A stretch of DNA of 64,000 nt from Hymenobacter rubidus (GTDB taxonomy: Bacteria > Bacteroidota > Bacteroidia > Cytophagales > Hymenobacteraceae), in the NCBI RefSeq assembly GCF_016734815.1, contig NZ_JAERQF010000010.1, positions 62,001 to 126,000 of the forward strand, written 5' to 3'. The translations under genes were made by a program, and so were the position numbers. A model generated the notes under the pieces. That model was not told where the DNA came from. It made no database searches and was given only the letters and a program-made list of their open reading frames with translations. Positions within the stretch are counted from its first letter, which is position 1; each line of letters starts with the position of its first letter. Below are positions 35,179 through 43,818 of the stretch, in pieces.

Positions 35179-37710
35179 ATGAAAACCTTTTTCACAACCG
35201 CTTCCATTTCCCGCGTTGGCCGCGCCTTGCTCGGCCTTGCTATTGCCGCGCTAGCCATGCCATTGGCCGCGGCAGCCCAAACCGGCGGCCCCGGCGCCGT
35301 GAGCGGCAGCCTGGTGGAAGCCGGGACAGGCAAGGCAGTGCCATTTTCGGATGTACTGCTGCTGCGCGCCGCCGACTCCACGTTTGTAGCCGTGGCCCAA
35401 ACAACGGAGCAAGGCACATTTAAGGCAACGGCCCTGCCGCTGGGCACCTACTTGCTGCGGGTGCAGGACTTGAACTACCAGCCCCTGCGCCGCCGCTTCA
35501 CGCTCACGACCGACGCACCGACCATGCAGTTTGGGGGCTTGAAACTTGCAACCGCCACGGCCACCAAGCTCAACGAAGTGGTGGTGACCGGCCAGAAAGC
35601 CGCCGTGGTAGAAGAGTTAGGCAAGCGCGTGATTAACGTGGAAAAAGACCTGGCCAGCGTGGGCGGCACGGCGGCCAACGTGCTGCAAAACGTGCCCTCG
35701 GTGAGCGTGGACGTGAACGGCACCGTGAGCATGCGCGGCACTTCTAACGTCACCATTCTCATCGACGGCAAGCCTGCCGGCGTGAGCAACGGCGGCACCG
35801 GCGGCCAGCGTCTCGACCAGATTCCGGCCTCGCGCATTGCCCAGGTGGAGGTGATTACCAACCCCTCGGCCAAGTACGACGCGGCCGGCGGTGGCGGGGT
35901 TATCAACCTGATTACCAAAAAAGAAACCCGCACCGGCACCAATGGCACGGCGTCCATCAACCTGGGCACCCACGACAAATTCAGCGGCAACCTGAGCCTG
36001 AGCCGCAAGGTGGGCAAAGCTACCTGGAGCGGCGGATACGATGGCCGCGACGTGACCTACAGCAGCAAAGGCCACTCGGAGCAAACGGCGCTGCTGGGCT
36101 CCGAAACGATACGCACCACCCAGGTAGGCGCCGGCAGCGAAGGCCACCGCAACCACAACGTGCGGGTGGGCGTGGAGCTGGAACTGCCCAAGAGCCAGAC
36201 GCTGAGCCTGAACGTGAGCCCCGGCACCGAGCGCAACCTCGAAAGCGAAGGCCAGGAGTTGACCCAGCAAACCAACAACGGCCCGGTGCAGCGCGCCCGT
36301 GGGCGTCAGGACCTCGACGTGCAGGTGAAGCTCCTGAACTACAACGGCAACTACCGCCGCACCTGGGCCGAGCACAAAGGCCGCGAGCTGACGGCCAACT
36401 TCGGCGGCGTGGTGATTGACGCCAACGTGCCGGTGGTGCAGCGCCAGTACGCCGAGGCCGGCTCGACGGGCGTGCCGCAGCCCGGCACCCGGCAGCAGCT
36501 CGACTTGCTGGGCAATATCCAGTTCGGGCAGGTGGACTACACCCACCCCACGGCCGGTGGCAAAGGCCGCCTGGAAATGGGCGCCAAGATTGAGCACCAG
36601 GGCAACCACGGCAGCAACAGCTTTGGCTTTGCCGCCAACGAAAGCCGGCCCGACGACTTCGTGAACGACCCCGCCCGCTCGCTCACCTACACATCCAACC
36701 AACTGGTGCCCGCCGCTTACTTCACCGCCCAGCACGCCCTCGGCCCGAAGTGGAACGCCCAGGCCGGCCTGCGCACCGAATACACCTACCTGAGCGGCAG
36801 CATCGAGGGCGGCGTGGGCATTGCCCAGCGCGGCAGCCTGGCCCAGGACTACCTCAGCTTTTTCCCCTCGGCTCTCATCAGCCGCGACTTTGGCAAGGAG
36901 CCCGGCCAGAACCGACTGCAGCTGAGCTACGCCCGCCGCCTCAACCGGCCCAACTTCATGCAGCAACTGCCGCTGGCCATTTACCAAGACCCGCGCAGCT
37001 ACCGCCTCGGCAACCCCCGCCTGCAGGCCGAATTCAGCAACAACATCGAGCTGGGCCACCAGCTGACCGTGGGCCAGGCCACCATCACCAGCACCGTGTT
37101 TGCCCGCATCACCACCAACTCCATCCAGCGCCTGCGCTTCGTGGACACCGTGGCTACCCGCCTCGCCGGCAACGCCGGCCTGGTGATGGCCGAAACCTAC
37201 GACAACTTCGGCACCACCACCAACCTCGGCGCCGAGCTGAGCCTCAACCAGCCGCTGGCCAAGTGGTGGCGCCTGACGGCCAGCACCAGCCTCTACCGCG
37301 CCCAGATTGCCGGCAACGGCATTGCCAACAACCGCACGGCCCTGGTAGGCACGGCCCGCCTTTCCAATAATTTCACCCTCCGCCCCACTCTGGAAATGCA
37401 GCTGAGCGGCAACGTGCGCTCGGCATCTGTCACGGCGCAGGGCCGGCAACTGGGCTGGGGCCAGCTAGACCTGGCCCTGCGCCAGCGCCTATTTTCCGAC
37501 CGCGCCGCCCTCACCCTGCGCGTATCGGATTTCCTGAATACCAACTCTTACCGCAGCGAAGTAGCCACCGACGTGCTCAGCAGCACCCGCTACGCCAAAG
37601 ACGAAACCCGCGTGGGCTGGCTGGGCTTCACTTGGTACATCGGCGCCAGCAAGGCCAAGCCGGGCCGCATCGAGGCCGCGCCCCAGGGCGGTGGTGGCTT
37701 CGGCGGCTGA
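35179..37710 (+). CDS. TonB-linked outer-membrane receptor, OMP_b-brl_3 type
   Basis: 843-residue outer-membrane protein. After the signal peptide comes a carboxypeptidase-regulatory-like Ig domain (about 38-120: VSGSLVEAGTGKAVPFSDVLL...), then a TonB plug with LNEVVVTGQKA, NVLQNVPSVSVDVNGTVSMRG and IPASRIAQVEVITNPSAKYDA...GGGGVINLITKK, then a 22-strand type barrel of the OMP_b-brl_3 family. It ends in a Gly-rich tail (APQGGGGFGG) like the one often seen in this group, rather than a terminal aromatic. No SusD partner is adjacent, so this is the SusD-independent type. The PadR-like operator suggests regulated expression. Confidence 0.9.
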   Translation: MKTFFTTASISRVGRALLGLAIAALAMPLAAAAQTGGPGAVSGSLVEAGTGKAVPFSDVLLLRAADSTFVAVAQTTEQGTFKATALPLGTYLLRVQDLNYQPLRRRFTLTTDAPTMQFGGLKLATATATKLNEVVVTGQKAAVVEELGKRVINVEKDLASVGGTAANVLQNVPSVSVDVNGTVSMRGTSNVTILIDGKPAGVSNGGTGGQRLDQIPASRIAQVEVITNPSAKYDAAGGGGVINLITKKETRTGTNGTASINLGTHDKFSGNLSLSRKVGKATWSGGYDGRDVTYSSKGHSEQTALLGSETIRTTQVGAGSEGHRNHNVRVGVELELPKSQTLSLNVSPGTERNLESEGQELTQQTNNGPVQRARGRQDLDVQVKLLNYNGNYRRTWAEHKGRELTANFGGVVIDANVPVVQRQYAEAGSTGVPQPGTRQQLDLLGNIQFGQVDYTHPTAGGKGRLEMGAKIEHQGNHGSNSFGFAANESRPDDFVNDPARSLTYTSNQLVPAAYFTAQHALGPKWNAQAGLRTEYTYLSGSIEGGVGIAQRGSLAQDYLSFFPSALISRDFGKEPGQNRLQLSYARRLNRPNFMQQLPLAIYQDPRSYRLGNPRLQAEFSNNIELGHQLTVGQATITSTVFARITTNSIQRLRFVDTVATRLAGNAGLVMAETYDNFGTTTNLGAELSLNQPLAKWWRLTASTSLYRAQIAGNGIANNRTALVGTARLSNNFTLRPTLEMQLSGNVRSASVTAQGRQLGWGQLDLALRQRLFSDRAALTLRVSDFLNTNSYRSEVATDVLSSTRYAKDETRVGWLGFTWYIGASKAKPGRIEAAPQGGGGFGG

Positions 37711-37761
37711 GTTGCCCCGCTTCTGAAACCACCCCCTGCTTTTCTCTCCTTCTTTCTGCAA

Positions 37762-37799
37762 AAAGCCCCGTCGTCGGTTTGGTCCGGCGGCGGGGCTTT
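37762..37799 (+). terminator. Terminator after the receptor gene
   Basis: Long stem AAAGCCCCGTCGTCGG / CCGGCGGCGGGGCTTT with G-T pairs, 6-base loop. A near copy is at 40035-40069. The 275 bases that follow hold no gene. Confidence 0.75.
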
Positions 37800-38074
37800 G
37801 CGCTTTTAGAACGATGCGGCGACGGAACTGGCCATCGCCCGGCTATTTGCGCATTTCAACGATTTCGTTCAACGTTTGGGCGGGGTCAGCCCTTACGTCG
37901 CACAGCTGAAAACCAAATAGAACCCTTGTAATGCAAGAAATAACGGTGCGATTTAGAACCCGATTCCAGGCAGCGGCGCGAGTGCGGCCAAAGGCTTAGC
38001 TTCGCTGCTGGACTCGAAATTGTCTGTTTCACACCTCCTTCCTGCACGCCTTTTCTCCATTCTTTCTGACTTTC

Positions 38075-40018
38075 ATGTCAAAACAACTCCCCCTGACCGT
38101 TGCGCTTCTACTGGCGGCCGGCACCGCTTCGGCCCAATCGGGTAAGGTGAAAGTCAAGACCAAGCCGGGCCGCAACCAAGAAGCCGCCGCTGCTCCCGCA
38201 CCGGCCGCCGCGCCCGCTGACTGGTCAGTTACCTATGCCAACAGCATCACGCCCGCCGGCCTCAAAGCCGACCTCGACGTGCTGGCTTCAGATGCCTACG
38301 AGGGCCGCGAAACCGGCAAAAAAGGCCAGAAAATGGCCGCCGACTACATTGCCAAAGCCTTCGCCGCCGACGGACTGACCGGCCCCGTACAGGGCTCCGA
38401 CAACCCTTACCTGCAGCACTTCGATATGATTCGGACGACCTTGGACGGCCCGGCCAGTGTGCTAAAAGTGGGTTCCAAGACCTATCAGGGCAGCAAGGAC
38501 TTTTACGCCACAGTCAACGAGACGTTTGCGGCACCGCTTACTCTGAAGCCGGTGTTTGTGGGCTACGGCATTAAGGAAGAAAAGTATTCGGACTTTATTG
38601 CTGCCGCCGACTACCAAGGCAAAGACTTGGTGTTCCTGCTGGGCGAGCCCCTGAACGCGAAGGGCCAGTCGCTGGTGAGCGCCGACGGCAAACCCAGCCC
38701 CTACGCCACCGCCGACCTGGCGGGCCTGTACGCCCGACAAGGCGCGATGGTCCCCCTTGGGGCTAGTTCCATCACGGTGATTATGCCGACGGCGGCATCC
38801 TTGGCGGCCGCGCCCAAGGTGTTTACCGACATACTGGGCCGTGTGCAGCTCTCGTTTGTGGGCGCCAAAAAGCGGCAGGGCGGGCTGAACATGTTCTTTG
38901 TTTCGCCCGAGCTGGGCGCTAAGCTATTGGGTACTACCCCGGCCGGCCTCGATAAGTACCGCCAGAGCGTGGCCCAGGCAGGCAAACCGGTTGCTCCTTC
39001 CTTCCAGCCCGTGCCAGTCGAGGCAACGGCCGTACTGCGTAACGAGCCCTTCACCACCGAAAACGTGCTGGGCTACCTCGAAGGCACCGACAAAAAAGAT
39101 GAAGTCGTGGTAGTATCGGCCCACTACGACCACCTGGGCATCAAGGACGGCGAAGTATTCAACGGGGCCGACGACGACGGCTCGGGCACGGTGAGCGTGC
39201 TGGCCATGGCCCGCGCCTTTTCGCAGGCCAAAAAGGACGGGCACGGCCCGCGCCGCAGCATCCTGTTCCTGGCCAATACCGGCGAGGAAGAAGGCCTGCT
39301 GGGCTCGCAGTACTACACCGACCACCCCGTGTTCCCGCTCGAGAAAACGGTGACCGACCTCAACATCGACATGGTGGGCCGCGTCGACAGCCTGCACCAG
39401 GGCAAAGGCGACTACCTCTACCTGGTGGGCGCTGACCGCCTCAGCACCGAGCTCAATACCCTGAGCGAGAGCACCAACCAGCAGTACAACCCGCTGGCCT
39501 TCGACTACAAGTTCAACGACCCCAACGACCCCGAGCGAATCTATTATCGCTCCGACCACTACAACTTCGCCAAGCACAACATCCCGATTATCTTCTACAC
39601 CAGCGGTCTGCACCCGCAGTACCACAAGGCCACCGATGACATCGAGTTCATCGATTTCCCGGCCATGGCCCGGCGCGACCAGCTCATCTTCCACACGGCC
39701 TGGACCCTGGCCGAGCGCGACACCCGCGTGGCCCTGAAGCCCGAGTTTGTGAAGACCGGCTTCGTGCCCGCCCCCGCCGACCTCGACCGCTACGCCGGCA
39801 CCTACGGCAGCGCCCAAGTGCCGCTCAAAATCACCTTCACCCGCGAGGGCAGCGTGCTTAAGGCCCAGGCCACCGGCCAGCCCGCCTTCTCCCTCGAAGC
39901 CGTGAGCCTGGGCGTGTTCAAGTTCGACCCGGCCCAGCTGCGCGTGGATTTTTCGGCCGACCAGCCCACCTTCAAGCTGAAGCAGGGAGGTGCGGAGCTG
40001 GAGTTTAAGAAGGAGTAG
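38075..40018 (+). CDS. M28-family zinc aminopeptidase, exported
   Basis: 647-residue exported peptidase. A signal peptide (MSKQLPLTVALLLAAGTASAQ) and an Ala/Pro-rich linker precede a PA-like inserted domain (about 150-290). The M28 catalytic domain has all co-catalytic zinc ligands in order: His in VSAHYDHLG, bridging Asp in NGADDDGSGT, Glu-Glu in NTGEEEGLLGS, Asp in NIDMVGR and a final His in PQYHKATDD. A C-terminal extension of about 80 residues (PADLDRYAGTYGSAQVP...LEFKKE) is beta-rich and resembles lipocalin-like add-ons. It probably trims peptides in the periplasm or outside the cell. Confidence 0.92.
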   Translation: MSKQLPLTVALLLAAGTASAQSGKVKVKTKPGRNQEAAAAPAPAAAPADWSVTYANSITPAGLKADLDVLASDAYEGRETGKKGQKMAADYIAKAFAADGLTGPVQGSDNPYLQHFDMIRTTLDGPASVLKVGSKTYQGSKDFYATVNETFAAPLTLKPVFVGYGIKEEKYSDFIAAADYQGKDLVFLLGEPLNAKGQSLVSADGKPSPYATADLAGLYARQGAMVPLGASSITVIMPTAASLAAAPKVFTDILGRVQLSFVGAKKRQGGLNMFFVSPELGAKLLGTTPAGLDKYRQSVAQAGKPVAPSFQPVPVEATAVLRNEPFTTENVLGYLEGTDKKDEVVVVSAHYDHLGIKDGEVFNGADDDGSGTVSVLAMARAFSQAKKDGHGPRRSILFLANTGEEEGLLGSQYYTDHPVFPLEKTVTDLNIDMVGRVDSLHQGKGDYLYLVGADRLSTELNTLSESTNQQYNPLAFDYKFNDPNDPERIYYRSDHYNFAKHNIPIIFYTSGLHPQYHKATDDIEFIDFPAMARRDQLIFHTAWTLAERDTRVALKPEFVKTGFVPAPADLDRYAGTYGSAQVPLKITFTREGSVLKAQATGQPAFSLEAVSLGVFKFDPAQLRVDFSADQPTFKLKQGGAELEFKKE

Positions 40019-40034
40019 CCCGTTTTTTTGGAGC

Positions 40035-40069
40035 AAGCCCCGTCGTTGGTTCGTCCGGCGGCGGGGCTT
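40035..40069 (+). terminator. Hairpin after the peptidase gene
   Basis: AAGCCCCGTCGTTGG / CCGGCGGCGGGGCTT with a 5-base loop, 16 bases after the stop. No T run follows, so terminator activity is less certain than for the almost identical hairpin at 37762-37799. Confidence 0.55.
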
Positions 40070-40148
40070 GGTGCTTAGGAAGGCGTGCTTATTGTAATGA
40101 AGCTACCTTTCTGACTATCCAGACAAAAAAATAAAACCATCTTATCTA

Positions 40149-40838
40149 ATGAGAAGGATATATCGGAACAGCTTAGCCAACTCAATTGCAACATCAGGTT
40201 TGAATTTGACTGATTTTAGCATCGAGGAGGACAATGGAAGATATGTTGTAGCTCACAATGCATTGGATAGAGGATTTTACTTTTCTATAAAAGTCAATAG
40301 CAGTTCACCAGATATAACAGTTGCTCTAAACCCCTTTGCCAATATTCTGACCAAAGTGCATGGGACTTTCAGCGTAGAAATGTCACCTGGTCAGATTGCA
40401 TCAGTTGAGACAAGTCATTACCGTGAATGGGAAGCACTATCAGATTCTTTTGATACTTGGCTTCAATGGGTCAAAGAAGAAATAGACACCCCCGACCTCT
40501 GGGCCGAAGCGGCCAAAACCGCCCAACTCTTTGCTTATACCGCCGAACCCTCCGACGACAAATTTACCCGCACTGAACTGGCCGAAGTGCAGGGACAATT
40601 GCGGCAACTGCAACTGAGTTTCACGCAATCAGCATTGCCCGAAGAGGCTAAGCAAAAGTTGATTGAGTTGACCCAAACTGCTGCGGTAAAGGCCGAAGGA
40701 CTAACCAAGAAAGATTGGCAGAACTGGATTATCGGCGGCTTCATCAGCGCCATAACAGGACTGCTGTTAAATCCTACGCAAGCCGGGGAGGTGCTGAAAT
40801 TAGTAAAGGCAGCTTTCGGAGGATTGTTTCTCCATTAA
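40149..40838 (+). CDS. Orphan protein with C-terminal membrane segment; AT/GC mosaic
   Basis: I do not recognise this 229-residue protein. The first 110 residues are polar and beta-rich (DFSIEEDNGRYVVAHNALDRG...). A helical part follows (about 110-185, with QGQLRQLQLSF and EAKQKLIELTQTAAVKAE), and the end is a hydrophobic segment (WIIGGFISAITGLLLNPTQAG) and a short amphipathic tail, so the C-terminus may insert in a membrane. Base composition changes within the gene: the 60 bases from 40261 contain 19 G/C, the 60 from 40501 contain 37. The 5' half therefore looks recently acquired or fused to a resident 3' part. The layout, a soluble domain plus a terminal membrane helix, is also seen in effector proteins, but nothing here proves that. 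Confidence 0.65.
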   Translation: MRRIYRNSLANSIATSGLNLTDFSIEEDNGRYVVAHNALDRGFYFSIKVNSSSPDITVALNPFANILTKVHGTFSVEMSPGQIASVETSHYREWEALSDSFDTWLQWVKEEIDTPDLWAEAAKTAQLFAYTAEPSDDKFTRTELAEVQGQLRQLQLSFTQSALPEEAKQKLIELTQTAAVKAEGLTKKDWQNWIIGGFISAITGLLLNPTQAGEVLKLVKAAFGGLFLH

Positions 40839-40856
40839 TATCGAATCAAACGTCTG

Positions 40857-40896
40857 GCTCCCCCTCTCCTTTGGGAGAGGGGGCCGGGGGGTGAGG
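40857..40896. repeat. C/G-tract palindrome
   Basis: CCCCCTCTCC-TTTG-GGAGAGGGGG followed by CCGGGGGGTGAGG, an intergenic palindrome of a kind often repeated in such genomes. Only this copy is in the window. Confidence 0.5.
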
Positions 40897-40936
40897 CGCC
40901 CGGTCGCGCCGTTCGGGTACCTGATGCGGCCCTGCC

Positions 40937-40944
40937 TACCTTTG
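40937..40944 (+). promoter_or_regulatory. Candidate -7 box for hisS, very short leader
   Basis: TACCTTTG ends 7 bases before the hisS ATG. If used, transcription would begin only a few bases before the start codon, giving a leaderless or nearly leaderless mRNA. Confidence 0.45.
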
Positions 40945-40951
40945 TTCCGTT

Positions 40952-42385
40952 ATGCAAAAACCGAGTATTCCCAAGGGCACCCGCGACTTTGGCCCCGCGC
41001 AGGTGGCGCGCCGCCAGCACATCTTCAATGTTATCCGCCGCACGTTTGAGTCGTTTGGCTACGCGCCACTCGAAACGCCGACGCTGGAGAACCTGTCGGT
41101 TCTCACCGGCAAGTACGGCGATGAGGGCGACCAGCTGCTGTTCAAAGTCCTGAATTCCGGCGACTTTGCCAAGGACATGACGGCCGACGACCTAGCTACC
41201 GGCTCAAAAGCCCTGCTGCCCAAAGTGGCCGAAAAAGGCCTGCGCTACGACCTTACCGTGCCTTTCGCCCGCTACGTGGCCATGAACCGCGGCACGCTCA
41301 CTTTCCCCTTTAAGCGCTACCAGATGCAGCCCGTGTGGCGCGCCGACCGCCCCCAGCGCGGCCGCTACCGCGAGTTTTACCAGTGCGACGCCGACGTAGT
41401 GGGTACCGACTCGCTGCTCTGCGAGGCCGAAATCGTACTGATGATGGCCCAGGTGTTGGGCGGCCTGGGGCTGCATGATTTCACCATCAAAATCAATCAC
41501 CGCGGGGTGCTGCGCAACATCTACCAGGCGCTGGGCGGCGAGGGCCGCGAGACGGATTTGTTTGTGGCGATTGACAAGCTCGATAAAATTGGGCGCGACG
41601 GCGTGAGCAAGGAGCTGCTGGAACGCGGCTTTTCGGAGCCCACCATCGACACACTGTTTGCCTTGCTGACCGTGGAAGGCACCTACGAAGAGAAGCTGCA
41701 GCGGCTGCTGGCGGGTTTCGTGACGGCCGGCGTGGAGCCCGATGGCGTGCGCCCCACCACTGCCGACATAAATGCTGACTCACCGGAGCCGCTGGCCAAC
41801 TACCGCGGGCTGACCGAGCTGGCCGAGGTGCTGGACATTCTCCGAGCCTCCGGTTTCAAGCAATTTGACCGGCTCGAATTTGACCCCACCCTGGCGCGGG
41901 GCCTCTCCTACTATACGGGCTGCATTTTCGAGGTAAAAATCAACAACGTGCAGATGGGCAGCGTGAGCGGCGGCGGGCGCTACGACAACCTCACCGGCTC
42001 CTTTGGGCTGCCGGGCGTGTCCGGGGTGGGCTTCTCCTTTGGCGTCGACCGGCTGTATGACTGCCTGGAGGCGTTGGACCTCTTCACCGTGACAGCCGAA
42101 ACGCCCACCCGCTGCCTCCTCACGCACTTCGACGTGGCCAGCGGCCGGGCAGCCCTCCCGTTGCTCGCTGAGCTTCGAGCTGCGGGCATTCCCAGCGAGT
42201 TATATCCTGACGCCAGCAAGCTGCAAAAGCAGTTCAAATACGCTGACGCCAAAGGCATTCCCCTGGTTGTCATCATGGGCCCCGAGGAAGTAGCGGCCGG
42301 CGTAGTAAAAATCAAAATCATGCAAACCGGCGTGGAGCGGGTGCTGCCCGTTAGCGAAGTGATAGCGGCGCTGACGGGGGAATAA
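40952..42385 (+). CDS. hisS: Histidyl-tRNA synthetase
   Basis: Class II synthetase that charges tRNA-His. Motif 1 lies near FESFGYAPLETPTLE, motif 2 is QPVWRADRPQRGRYREFYQCDADVVG, the histidine-binding segment is LARGLSYYTGCIFEV, and motif 3 is SGVGFSFGVDRLYD. The C-terminal anticodon-binding domain (about 380-470) ends normally. The start follows MQKPSIPKGTRDFGP, the usual N-terminus. At 477 residues it is slightly longer than the E. coli enzyme, as usual in Bacteroidota. Confidence 0.96.
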   Translation: MQKPSIPKGTRDFGPAQVARRQHIFNVIRRTFESFGYAPLETPTLENLSVLTGKYGDEGDQLLFKVLNSGDFAKDMTADDLATGSKALLPKVAEKGLRYDLTVPFARYVAMNRGTLTFPFKRYQMQPVWRADRPQRGRYREFYQCDADVVGTDSLLCEAEIVLMMAQVLGGLGLHDFTIKINHRGVLRNIYQALGGEGRETDLFVAIDKLDKIGRDGVSKELLERGFSEPTIDTLFALLTVEGTYEEKLQRLLAGFVTAGVEPDGVRPTTADINADSPEPLANYRGLTELAEVLDILRASGFKQFDRLEFDPTLARGLSYYTGCIFEVKINNVQMGSVSGGGRYDNLTGSFGLPGVSGVGFSFGVDRLYDCLEALDLFTVTAETPTRCLLTHFDVASGRAALPLLAELRAAGIPSELYPDASKLQKQFKYADAKGIPLVVIMGPEEVAAGVVKIKIMQTGVERVLPVSEVIAALTGE

Positions 42386-42403
42386 GGCTGACGTTTGGCA
42401 AAT

Positions 42404-42447
42404 AAAAAACCGTCGTGCCTCAACTACGCTTGGCACGACGGTTTTTT
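42404..42447. terminator. hisS terminator
   Basis: Perfect 16-base stem AAAAAACCGTCGTGCC / GGCACGACGGTTTTTT with a 12-base loop, usable on both strands between convergent genes. Confidence 0.88.
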
Positions 42448-42570
42448 ATGGCTGTGTTGCTACAGGTTTTCGCAGATAATATCGGGCAGCATTTGAGCGG
42501 CTATCTACCCGGGCTGGGCCCAAACACGCAGACGATGATGAGGGGGTGTGGCCAATGCTGTCCGTACCCG

Positions 42571-42942
42571 TTAGCGCGCGGCGTACACCCGCGGCGTGCG
42601 GCGGCTGGGGCCAAACTGCTGGGCGAGCAGGGTATTGGCTTGGCCGGCGGTGGGGTCGCGCAGTACCTGTTGCAGCACCAGGTTCAGGCGCTGCGCGGTA
42701 CGGCGGCGCTGGGCGGGGTGGCGGGCCAGGTTGGGGCAGCGGTCAGGCAGGGTTTCTTCGTACACCAGCTGGTCCTGGGCACTGTAGAAACGCACGGTGG
42801 TGTAGTCGCGGGAAGTGAGGTTGGTTTCCACGTTCCAATAGCCCGGCAAAGCGATTGTGGCCGGCGTTTGGGCCTGGGCCAGCGGGGCAGCCAGCAGGAA
42901 AAGGAACAACAAGCTAAGGCGGAAGTGAAGCGGCATTTTCAT
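42571..42942 (-). CDS. Small exported protein of unknown function
   Basis: 123 residues with a clear signal peptide (MKMPLHFRLSLLFLFLLAAPLAQAQ) and a short mature part: IALPGYWNVETNLTSRDYTTVRFYSAQDQLVYEE, a beta-rich stretch, then a basic helical region (RRRTAQRLNLVLQQVL) ending RVYAAR. I do not assign it to a family, though similar short proteins with a GYWNVETN segment are common in Hymenobacter-like genomes (from memory). It follows the DUF4440-like lipoprotein gene on the same strand by 105 bases. Confidence 0.65.
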   Translation of the reverse strand: MKMPLHFRLSLLFLFLLAAPLAQAQTPATIALPGYWNVETNLTSRDYTTVRFYSAQDQLVYEETLPDRCPNLARHPAQRRRTAQRLNLVLQQVLRDPTAGQANTLLAQQFGPSRRTPRVYAAR

Positions 42943-43047
42943 GATGCGGAGGGTATAAAAGGTGGATTAAAAAAGCAATGCGAGCGGCCGAATGCCCCGA
43001 ATGGGCGGCCATCGGCCACTACCAAGCGAATAGAGAAACGGAGCCCG

Positions 43048-43536
43048 CTACTGGCCCACGTAGGTGGTGGAAACGTAGGTGCCTTGCCCGGAAATGGCTT
43101 GCCACTGCGTTTCGCCTTTCTGGAAAATGATGGAGCGGCGCACGTAGATGAAGGAGTCGCCGGCCGGCGTGCGCACTTTGATGCGCTTGGTAACGGTCAT
43201 CGTGGCCAGGTCGCCGGTGTAGGCGAAAATGTCGAACTGCGGGGCCATGCGCTCCACCGTCAGCCAGGGGCCGTGAATGAGGGTTTTGATTTCGGCAGCC
43301 TTGTTGTTGAGCTCGTTGTTGGGGGTGCAGTTGTAGTAGGGCGCGCCGTAGTACTTCACAAAAAAGGCCGAATCCTTGGCCACCATGGCCCGGTTGTGCT
43401 GGTCGTCGAGGGTGTAGAAGTAAGCTTTTGCCTCGGCGGCGCTGGCAAACTCGGCGGGTGTCTGGGGTGCCACGGATTCTGTTTTCTGGCAGGCGGCGAG
43501 GGGCAGGAGAGCCAGGAGGTAGGCGAGCTTTTTCAT
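43048..43536 (-). CDS. SnoaL/DUF4440-like lipoprotein
   Basis: 162 residues. The lipoprotein signal MKKLAYLLALLPLAAC ends in a LAAC lipobox with Cys16. The mature part has the cone-shaped NTF2-like pattern: a helix with ASAAEAKAYFYTLDDQHNRAMVAKD, then AFFVKYYGAPYYNCTPNNELNNKAAEIKTLI and strands ending TQWQAISGQGTYV. Catalytic and carrier members both exist in this fold, so no reaction is proposed. It is transcribed away from the LytS operon, sharing the 43537-43818 intergenic region with it. Confidence 0.82.
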   Translation of the reverse strand: MKKLAYLLALLPLAACQKTESVAPQTPAEFASAAEAKAYFYTLDDQHNRAMVAKDSAFFVKYYGAPYYNCTPNNELNNKAAEIKTLIHGPWLTVERMAPQFDIFAYTGDLATMTVTKRIKVRTPAGDSFIYVRRSIIFQKGETQWQAISGQGTYVSTTYVGQ

Positions 43537-43691
43537 GGAAATGGGGGTTGGTCGGTGAGGTGTTGGCAGTAAAAAACCGGCCTGACAGTGGCGTCACTTG
43601 GCCGTTGACTTGCCCAAAGGTGGGGGTTGCGAAAAGCCATTGCTGGGCTATTCGCCCGGCGACACCAGAGCCCCGCAACACGGCACGGCGC

Positions 43692-43746
43692 CGTCGACCA
43701 ACCGCTGGTTTGGTCGTTGGTCGACGCCCGGATGTCGTTGGTCTAC
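43692..43746 (+). promoter_or_regulatory. Probable LytTR-type regulator binding sites
   Basis: GTCGTTGGTCGAC (43713-43725) and GTCGTTGGTCTAC (43734-43746) are direct repeats whose starts are 21 bases apart, two helical turns, the spacing used by LytTR-domain regulators. The core CGTTGGT fits the CGTTNRK part of the known LytTR/AlgR consensus. The first repeat also pairs with an inverted copy, CGTCGACCAAC, at 43692-43702. The sites end 73 bases before the LytS gene. A TATATTTA box at 43785-43792 could be the -7 element. Confidence 0.6.
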
Positions 43747-43818
43747 AAAGCGGATTTTTAAGGCGTTACCAAGGCTCGGCTCGATATATTTACTCAGGCT
43801 AAGGCACCCACTTCCTTC

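Noticed and set aside
35617..37449. 610-codon minus-strand frame opposite the TonB-linked receptor
   Set aside because: Antisense shadow of a strongly conserved receptor.
42415..43572. 385-codon plus-strand frame
   Set aside because: It runs through a terminator and is antisense to two genes with clear signal peptides and a lipobox.
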